Shown in pieces: positions 26,808 through 32,837 of a stretch of 32,837 nucleotides of DNA. The translations under genes were made by a program, and so were the position numbers. The notes below the pieces were generated by a model. It saw only the letters and a list, made by a program, of their open reading frames with translations. It made no database searches and was not told where the DNA came from. How positions within the stretch are numbered: the first letter of the stretch is position 1; each line of letters starts with the position of its first letter. Source of the stretch: Ignavibacteria bacterium GWF2_33_9 (GTDB lineage: Bacteria > Bacteroidota > Ignavibacteria > Kapaibacteriales > UBA2268); NCBI GenBank assembly GCA_001804565.1, contig MHAC01000084.1:49787-82623 (forward strand), given 5' to 3'.

Positions 26808-28376
26808 ATGAATAAAGGAAAAATTCTTTGGATTGATGATGAAATAGAAATGCTTCGTCCTCATTTAATTTTATTGAAAGAAAAAGGATATGAAGTTGAA
26901 ACCTCTTCTAATGGTGAAGACGGAATTGAATTGATGAAATCGCATCACTTTGATTTAGTATTTCTTGATGAGACAATGGTGGGACTTACTGGATTAGAAA
27001 CATTACCGATTTTAAAACAAATTGATCCGGCTGCAGCTGTTGTGATGGTTACGAAAAATGAAGCTGAGAGCCTAATGGAAGATGCAATTGGCAAATCAAT
27101 TGATGATTATTTAACAAAACCTGTAAATCCTGCTCAGATATTACTAACCTGTAAAAAGTTTCTTGAGGAAGATAGGATTAGACAGGAAACGTTTATCACA
27201 AATTATCTACAGAATTTCAATCAAATATCCCATAAAATTTTGATGCAAAGAACCTGGGATGACTGGATTGAAATTTATACACAACTTGTCGATTGGACAA
27301 TCGAATTGGACAGACTGAAAAATACAGGTCTCGACCAAACTTTGCAAGACCAATGGAAATCTGCAAATTTAGAATTTTCTAAGTTTGTTGAAGATAATTA
27401 TCTTGATTGGTTGACTGATTTACATGAAGAAGGTAATCCGTTACTTTCACCACATATTGCAACAAAGTACCTGGAACCTGCTCTTAAGAAAGGAAATCCG
27501 GTATTTTTTATTGTAGTAGATTGTATGAGATATGATCAATGGTTGACTATGAAGGATTTGCTAAATCCATACTACTCAATAAAGACTGATTTTTATTCTT
27601 CGATATTGCCGACTGCTACTCCTTTTTCAAGAAATGCAATTTTTGCAGGGCTATATCCACTGCAAATCAAGCAGTACTATCCGCAATGGTGGAATGTGGA
27701 TTCAAATACTGAAGACCATAAACAAAATGCCTACGAAAGAGAATTGCAGGAATCATGGCTTGAAAGAAAAAGAATTAAACTAAAAAGCAAACTGAATTTT
27801 ATCAAGATTTTCGATACTGAATTCGGTAAAAAAGTGGAAAGAGAATTAAAGGATTATCTGGATTCACACTTGACAACTCTTGTAATCAATGCAGTAGATA
27901 TGATTGCCCATTCCCGTTCGGATTATGCAATATTGAAGGAGATAGCTCCGAATGAATCAGCATACAGAACATTGACTAAATCTTGGTTCAATCATTCAAG
28001 TTTACTTTCAATGCTTAAGAAAATAGCTGAAAAAGGAAATGCCACTGTGATTATCACAACAGACCATGGTTCGGTAAGATGTATGAAAGGAGTACAGGTG
28101 TTGGGTGATAAAGAAACTTCTACAAATCTCCGATATAAATTTGGCAAGAATGTAAAAACTGAAGCTAAACATGCAATGATGGTGAAAAATCTGGAAGATA
28201 TTCGTATACCTAAGATGGGAATTTCTGTCAGTAACTTCATTGCAAAAGATGATGCTTACTTCGTTTATCCTACGGATTATCATTATTATTTGAATAAATA
28301 TAAAGACAGTTTCCAGCACGGAGGTATTTCTCTTGAAGAGATGATAATTCCTATCAGTATTCTGGAACCTAGATAA
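26808..28376 (+). CDS. porX: PorX-type response regulator with PglZ (alkaline-phosphatase superfamily) effector domain; T9SS regulator
   Basis: Receiver domain ILWIDDEIEMLRPHLILLKEKGYEVETSSNGEDGIEL...FDLVFLDETMVGLTG...DDYLTKPVNP, then PglZ-like VFFIVVDCMRYDQWLTMKDLL...SILPTATPFSRNAIFAGLYP...ATVIITTDHGSVR...FQHGGISLEEMIIPI. Confidence 0.92.
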   Translation: MNKGKILWIDDEIEMLRPHLILLKEKGYEVETSSNGEDGIELMKSHHFDLVFLDETMVGLTGLETLPILKQIDPAAAVVMVTKNEAESLMEDAIGKSIDDYLTKPVNPAQILLTCKKFLEEDRIRQETFITNYLQNFNQISHKILMQRTWDDWIEIYTQLVDWTIELDRLKNTGLDQTLQDQWKSANLEFSKFVEDNYLDWLTDLHEEGNPLLSPHIATKYLEPALKKGNPVFFIVVDCMRYDQWLTMKDLLNPYYSIKTDFYSSILPTATPFSRNAIFAGLYPLQIKQYYPQWWNVDSNTEDHKQNAYERELQESWLERKRIKLKSKLNFIKIFDTEFGKKVERELKDYLDSHLTTLVINAVDMIAHSRSDYAILKEIAPNESAYRTLTKSWFNHSSLLSMLKKIAEKGNATVIITTDHGSVRCMKGVQVLGDKETSTNLRYKFGKNVKTEAKHAMMVKNLEDIRIPKMGISVSNFIAKDDAYFVYPTDYHYYLNKYKDSFQHGGISLEEMIIPISILEPR

Positions 28377-28393
28377 TTTGAATTGTATAAAAC

Positions 28394-28428
28394 AAAAAGG
28401 GTAGTTTAAAAAAAACTACCCTTTTTCT
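28394..28428. terminator. Bidirectional intrinsic terminator between convergent porX and the cyclophilin gene
   Basis: AAAAAGGGTAGTTT-aaaaa-AAACTACCCTTTTT hairpin with T-tract. Confidence 0.88.
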
Positions 28429-28443
28429 TATTAGAAAGAATGT

Positions 28444-29046
28444 TTATTTAATTTTCTTTATAAACATTTCAATTTTATCGTTAGGATTGTCGTTTCTGTC
28501 TCTCGGAGAGTTCACAACCTTATCTGCAACTTCCATACCGCTGATTGCTTTGCCGAAAGCAGTATATTGTCTGTCTAAGAATTTAGCATCTGCAACGCAA
28601 ATGAAAAATTGAGAAGTTGCACTGTTTGGATCCTGACTTCTTGCCGCTGAAAGAATACCTCTTTCGTGACTTGTGCTGTTGAATTCTGCAGGAACTTTAG
28701 TTTGGCTTGGATCACCATATCCCCATTTTTCCTTTGGCATTGTTTTAGAATTTGGATCACCACCCTGAATCATGAATCCCGGAATTACTCTATGGAAGGC
28801 AGTTCCATCATAAAATCCACTGCTTACCAAACTGTCAAAATTATGAACATGCTTTGGAGCAATTTCAGGATAAAGTTCAAGAATGATTTTACCTAATTCA
28901 GCACCTTTTTGCTTTACAGTAATTTCGTATTGAGGATTTTTACTTTTATTTTGTTCACTCATTGTTTTTTCCGTAGTTAAAATTAAAGTTAAAAAAGTAC
29001 CAATTGCAAATATTGCAAATGTCATTATTAATGTGTTTCTCTTCAT
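28444..29046 (-). CDS. Cyclophilin-type peptidyl-prolyl cis-trans isomerase, membrane-anchored or exported
   Basis: GFYDGTAFHRVIPGFMIQGGDP, GILSAARSQDPNSATSQFFICVADAKFLDRQYTAFGKAISGMEVADKV; N-terminal hydrophobic segment. Confidence 0.94.
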   Translation of the reverse strand: MKRNTLIMTFAIFAIGTFLTLILTTEKTMSEQNKSKNPQYEITVKQKGAELGKIILELYPEIAPKHVHNFDSLVSSGFYDGTAFHRVIPGFMIQGGDPNSKTMPKEKWGYGDPSQTKVPAEFNSTSHERGILSAARSQDPNSATSQFFICVADAKFLDRQYTAFGKAISGMEVADKVVNSPRDRNDNPNDKIEMFIKKIK

Positions 29047-29061
29047 ATTATCACCAATAAG

Positions 29062-30102
29062 TTATGAAATTTCCCAAAAATCTGAACCTTTCAAAAGGTC
29101 ATCTACATTACCTTTGCCTTTACGTTCGATTTCTTTTGTAATCTGATGATTGATTAACTCATCGTAAGATGGTTTTTCAATATCAAGAAATACTCCGAAT
29201 GGGCGAGGCAAATTATTATCATGGCTCATTGTAGCAATCATTTGAGCCAAAGCAACATTCTTTTCGTTATGAATCATTAATTCTTTTTCATTTCCACTAA
29301 GTTGAATTTCTTTTGGAGTGAAATTATCAATGACAATAGCTTTGTCTTTTTCTCTTCCGAAAATTAAAGGTTTTGCATCTTCAAGAAAAACTGCATTTTC
29401 ATCAATGTAATTTTTATTTGTCCATTGGTCAAAAATACCATCAGTGAAAATTACGCAATTCGAATAAATTTCCACGAAAGCAATTCCTTTATGTTCAGCT
29501 GCACGCTTCAAAATATAATTCAAATGCTTAGGATTACTGTACGAAGTTCTAGCAACAAAAGTTGCGCCGCTTCCTAAAGCCAAAGCTATTGGATTGAAAG
29601 GATAATCCACAACACCAAAAGGTGAGGACTTAGTTTTTGAATTCTGTTGTGTTGTGGGTGAATATTGTCCCTTGGTCATTGAATAAATTTCATTATTCAA
29701 AAGCAGGATTTTTAAGTCCATATTACGACGAATTGCATGGATAAAGTGGTTTCCACCAATTGCCATTCCATCACCATCTCCGGTAATAACCCAAACGGAT
29801 AAATCAGGATTAGCGATTTTAATACCAGAAGCAACAGGCAAAGCACGACCGTGCATTGTATGGAAGCCATAAGTATTTACGTAATAAGGGAAACGGCTGG
29901 AACAACCAATACCGGAAACTACAGTAAACTTTTCACGAGGAATTCCTAAGGTTGGAAAAAGTTTCTGAAGTTGTGCCAATACTGAATAATCACCACATCC
30001 AGCACACCATCTAACGTCTAAATCTGTTTTGAAATCTTTTGCTGTTAATGGTTGAATTTCTTGTAACATATATTCATTATTTTTTGCATCAATATTAGTC
30101 AT
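29062..30102 (-). CDS. korB: 2-oxoacid:ferredoxin oxidoreductase subunit beta (2-oxoglutarate type likely)
   Basis: DVRWCAGCGDYSVLAQLQ, VSGIGCSSRFPYYVNTYGFHTMHGRALPVASGIKIANPDLSVWVITGDGDGMAIGGNHFIHAIRRN, NNEIYSMTKGQYSPTT (TPP domain). Confidence 0.92.
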   Translation of the reverse strand: MTNIDAKNNEYMLQEIQPLTAKDFKTDLDVRWCAGCGDYSVLAQLQKLFPTLGIPREKFTVVSGIGCSSRFPYYVNTYGFHTMHGRALPVASGIKIANPDLSVWVITGDGDGMAIGGNHFIHAIRRNMDLKILLLNNEIYSMTKGQYSPTTQQNSKTKSSPFGVVDYPFNPIALALGSGATFVARTSYSNPKHLNYILKRAAEHKGIAFVEIYSNCVIFTDGIFDQWTNKNYIDENAVFLEDAKPLIFGREKDKAIVIDNFTPKEIQLSGNEKELMIHNEKNVALAQMIATMSHDNNLPRPFGVFLDIEKPSYDELINHQITKEIERKGKGNVDDLLKGSDFWEIS

Positions 30103-30103
30103 C

Positions 30104-31942
30104 TCAATTTCCCCCGTTTAAAAGTTTCATTAATTCAATTTCAATTTCGAGAGCAGTAAAAGGTTTGCCATGCATTTTGTGGTAACCGAGAACATCTCTC
30201 AAATATTTAGTTTTAATCAATGTGGATAATTGCCCCATATTCATTTCCGGTATAAAAATTCTTTTGAATTTGGAAAGAATTTCCCCCAGATTTGCAGGGA
30301 ATGGATTAAGCCAGCGTAAGTGTACGAAGGAGAGTTTATGACCTTGTTCAACTAATTTATCAAATGTATTTTTAATTGCCCCATAAGAACTACCCCAACC
30401 GAGAATAAGTAAATCACCTGATTCTTCACCTTCAATAACTGCATTAGGAACATCTCTAACTATTCCGTCAATTTTCTGAGCACGAAGTTCAGTCATCAAT
30501 TGGTGATTCTTAGGGTCTTGAGTTACAATTCCGGTAATATTTTCTTTTTCCAGACCGCCGATTTGGTGTTCAAAACCGGGAGTTCCCGGATGAGCCCATT
30601 CACGTGACAAGGTTTCAGGATCACGTTTGTAAGGTTTATATTCATCTGGATTTTTTGCAATATTTAATTCAAATTCAGGTAAACTATCTAATGTTGGAAC
30701 TAACCAAGGTTCAGTACCTTGAGCTAGATATCCGTCAGAAAGAACCATAACAGGAGTCATATACTTTAAAGCAATTTTTGCAGCTTCATAAGATGCATAA
30801 AAACAGTCATTAGCACTTTTAGCAGCGATAATCGGCATAGGTGCTTCGCCGTGACGTCCCCACATGCTCATAAGCAAATCTGATTGTTCGGGTTTAGTCG
30901 GCATACCTGTACTCGGACCTGCTCTTTGCACGTCCACGATTACCAAAGGAAGTTCCATTATTACTGCTAATCCCATTGATTCCACTTTAAGCGAAAGTCC
31001 TGGTCCGGAAGTTGTTGTCACTGCCAAATTTCCTGCAAATGATGCACCAATTGCAGATGCAATACCTGCAATTTCATCTTCAGCCTGAAGGATTTTCACA
31101 CCATATTGCTTATAACCCGAAAGATGGTGCAAAATTTCAGTTGCCGGAGTAATAGGGTAAGAACCAAGATATAGCGATAAATCTGCTTTCTTTGCTGCTG
31201 CAACTAAACCAAGAGCTGCAGCTTCATTACCTGTTATATTACGGTAAATACCGGGTTTTTGCTTAATTTTCGGTACATTATAATAAAATGGGAATGATTC
31301 ATCATTTTTTGCAAATTCATATCCGGCTTTTAATGCTCTTGTATTAGATTCGAAAATTTCGATTTTCTTGCCGAATTTATTTTTCAACCAGTCAATTGTA
31401 CTTTCCAATGGTTGATTAAATAACCAATAAGCAATTCCAAGTGCAAAAAAGTTTTTGGTACGTTCTATCTGATTTAAAGGTAAACTCAAATCTTTGAGCT
31501 CTTCCTTCATAATTTCAGGAATATTAATTGCATGAACAGTATAGTCTGAATATTCACCATTTAGCAATGGATTATTTTCATACTGTGCCAATTTTAAATT
31601 TTTGGGTCCAAATCCAGCTTCATTACAAATAATAATTGCACCTTTATTCAGATTTGGAATATTAACTTTCACCGATGCCGCATTCATTGCGAACAAGACA
31701 TCAATTTTGTCTCCCATTGTATTCATTTTTTTTGAACCAAAATGAACCTGATAAGCACTTACACCGTACAAAGTATCTGCAGGTGGTCTGATTTCGGATG
31801 GGTAATCAGGGAATGTATTTACATCCGTACCAATTGACCCTGAGTTTTTTGAGAATAGAGTACCGGTCATTTGCATACCATCACCTGAATCTCCCGCAAA
31901 CCTAACGGTAACATCATTAGTTATTACAACTTGTTTATCCAT
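30104..31942 (-). CDS. korA: 2-oxoacid:ferredoxin oxidoreductase subunit alpha, with fused N-terminal gamma domain
   Basis: Gamma-type N-terminus VRFAGDSGDGMQMTGTLFS...YPSEIRPPADTLYGVSAYQVHFGS followed by alpha domain GNEAAALGLVAAAKKADLSLYLGSYPITPATEILHHL, AEDEIAGIASAIGASFAGNLAVTTTSGPGLSLKVE. Confidence 0.92.
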   Translation of the reverse strand: MDKQVVITNDVTVRFAGDSGDGMQMTGTLFSKNSGSIGTDVNTFPDYPSEIRPPADTLYGVSAYQVHFGSKKMNTMGDKIDVLFAMNAASVKVNIPNLNKGAIIICNEAGFGPKNLKLAQYENNPLLNGEYSDYTVHAINIPEIMKEELKDLSLPLNQIERTKNFFALGIAYWLFNQPLESTIDWLKNKFGKKIEIFESNTRALKAGYEFAKNDESFPFYYNVPKIKQKPGIYRNITGNEAAALGLVAAAKKADLSLYLGSYPITPATEILHHLSGYKQYGVKILQAEDEIAGIASAIGASFAGNLAVTTTSGPGLSLKVESMGLAVIMELPLVIVDVQRAGPSTGMPTKPEQSDLLMSMWGRHGEAPMPIIAAKSANDCFYASYEAAKIALKYMTPVMVLSDGYLAQGTEPWLVPTLDSLPEFELNIAKNPDEYKPYKRDPETLSREWAHPGTPGFEHQIGGLEKENITGIVTQDPKNHQLMTELRAQKIDGIVRDVPNAVIEGEESGDLLILGWGSSYGAIKNTFDKLVEQGHKLSFVHLRWLNPFPANLGEILSKFKRIFIPEMNMGQLSTLIKTKYLRDVLGYHKMHGKPFTALEIEIELMKLLNGGN

Positions 31943-32057
31943 GATTAATTTTTTATTAAAAGAAATAGTTTATTTTTTTCCTAACAAAGATTTAATAGTT
32001 TAATGTCTGTTAATCTAATTTTTAGTTAAACACAATTTCAAAATTAAATAAAAACAA

Positions 32058-32091
32058 GAAATTAATAAGAAAAAATTCACTTATTAATTTC
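32058..32091 (-). terminator. Candidate AT-rich terminator hairpin downstream of the outer-membrane protein gene
   Basis: GAAATTAATAAG-aaaaaattca-CTTATTAATTTC inverted repeat; on the minus strand it is followed by a T-rich stretch TTGTTTTTATTT. Confidence 0.5.
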
Positions 32092-32111
32092 TCGAAAATG
32101 GTTAACCATAT

Positions 32112-32762
32112 TTAAAATAAAATGCCTAAAGTCAAAGTGAAGTAGTTTTTATCGTCTTCTTTGGCTTCTTTTCCAATTAAATTTGTTTGATTGAATTTTC
32201 CTTCTAAATAGAAACTAAGTAATTTCACATCAAGTTCAACTCCTGCTCCGATTCCATATCCAAATCTGCTGTCTGATGGAGAATTTGAGAATGGAATATT
32301 GTTCGGTCCTGAGACGCTGGTGCTCATATAATTATATGAAATTTCACCAGTGGCATAGGGATTAAGGAAAAATTTAAAGGGATAAAATTTTATTCCTGCA
32401 GCAATTGGAACTATCCGTGTATTTGTTTTAAGTGTTGCGAGTGTATCGCCTGTATTCGGATCTTGAACTAATATTTCAGATTCAGGAAAACTATTGAATC
32501 CGATATGACCGGCAAATGAAAAGTAATCATTCAATGGCATTTGCATCAATAATCCTAAATGATATCCTGCTTTCAAGCCTTTATTAACTAAGTTTGCAAC
32601 AGCATCTTGATCTAATTTCAAAGTGTTTGAATTGTATATATCATTCATTTTATCGTTTGGAGTTGCTAATCCTCCTTCGAACCCAATTTCCAATACTCCT
32701 GCTGATACTATAGAGAAATTTATAGCAAGGAATGTTGTAATCGCAAAAAATATTTTCTTCAT
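32112..32762 (-). CDS. Putative outer-membrane beta-barrel (porin/OmpW-like) protein
   Basis: Signal peptide MKKIFFAITTFLAINFSIVSA (internal Met at codon 6 of the 32777 ORF preferred), alternating barrel-like segments, aromatic C-terminal strand NYFTLTLGILF. Confidence 0.75.
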   Translation of the reverse strand: MKKIFFAITTFLAINFSIVSAGVLEIGFEGGLATPNDKMNDIYNSNTLKLDQDAVANLVNKGLKAGYHLGLLMQMPLNDYFSFAGHIGFNSFPESEILVQDPNTGDTLATLKTNTRIVPIAAGIKFYPFKFFLNPYATGEISYNYMSTSVSGPNNIPFSNSPSDSRFGYGIGAGVELDVKLLSFYLEGKFNQTNLIGKEAKEDDKNYFTLTLGILF

Positions 32763-32837
32763 ATTTACATCTAACAATTTTAAATTTCAAAAGAAATGTG
32801 TCTTTCACTTAACTCGAAAATTTTTAAAAAACATTAA

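Noticed and set aside
26808-28376. PglZ-like phosphatase domain suggesting a BREX/Pgl phage-defence gene
   Set aside because: The receiver-PglZ fusion is the PorX architecture, the neighbours are not BREX genes, and T9SS cargo is present in the window.
1-32837. CRISPR arrays, tRNA/rRNA genes, transposases, integrases or prophage genes
   Set aside because: None seen; intergenic gaps are short and the coding content is accounted for by chromosomal genes.

Overview
The window is a 32.8 kb stretch of AT-rich bacterial chromosome, almost fully coding. A T9SS C-terminal sorting domain, PorX, a fused KorA and TAnnTTTG-like motifs suggest the Bacteroidota/Chlorobiota/Ignavibacteria/Kapabacteria group; this placement is inference. 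Contents, left to right: partial nnrE (-); a PP2C/STAS/HATPase partner-switching module (+); a cytochrome c maturation cluster ccmC-ccmD-ccmE-ccmF (+), where ccmD is a 51-aa ORF missing from the supplied track; a minus-strand block of M3 peptidase, EEP-family lipoprotein, proline dehydrogenase, GatD and GatE; gap-pgk (+); a T9SS cargo protein (-); an HtrA protease-lptB-SDR operon (-); priA, a TPR protein and porX (+); korA-korB-cyclophilin (-); and an outer-membrane protein (-). The most notable observation is a complete, adjacent gatE-gatD pair, the tRNA-dependent amidotransferase classically described as archaeal, in an otherwise bacterial context. Second is a variant Ccm system: CcmE has CPSKY (CxxxY) in place of the canonical HxxxY heme-attachment motif, no CcmH is encoded nearby, CcmC carries an N-terminal extension, and six AAAT repeats abut the ccmD start codon. 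I saw no tRNA, rRNA, CRISPR array, mobile element or defence system.
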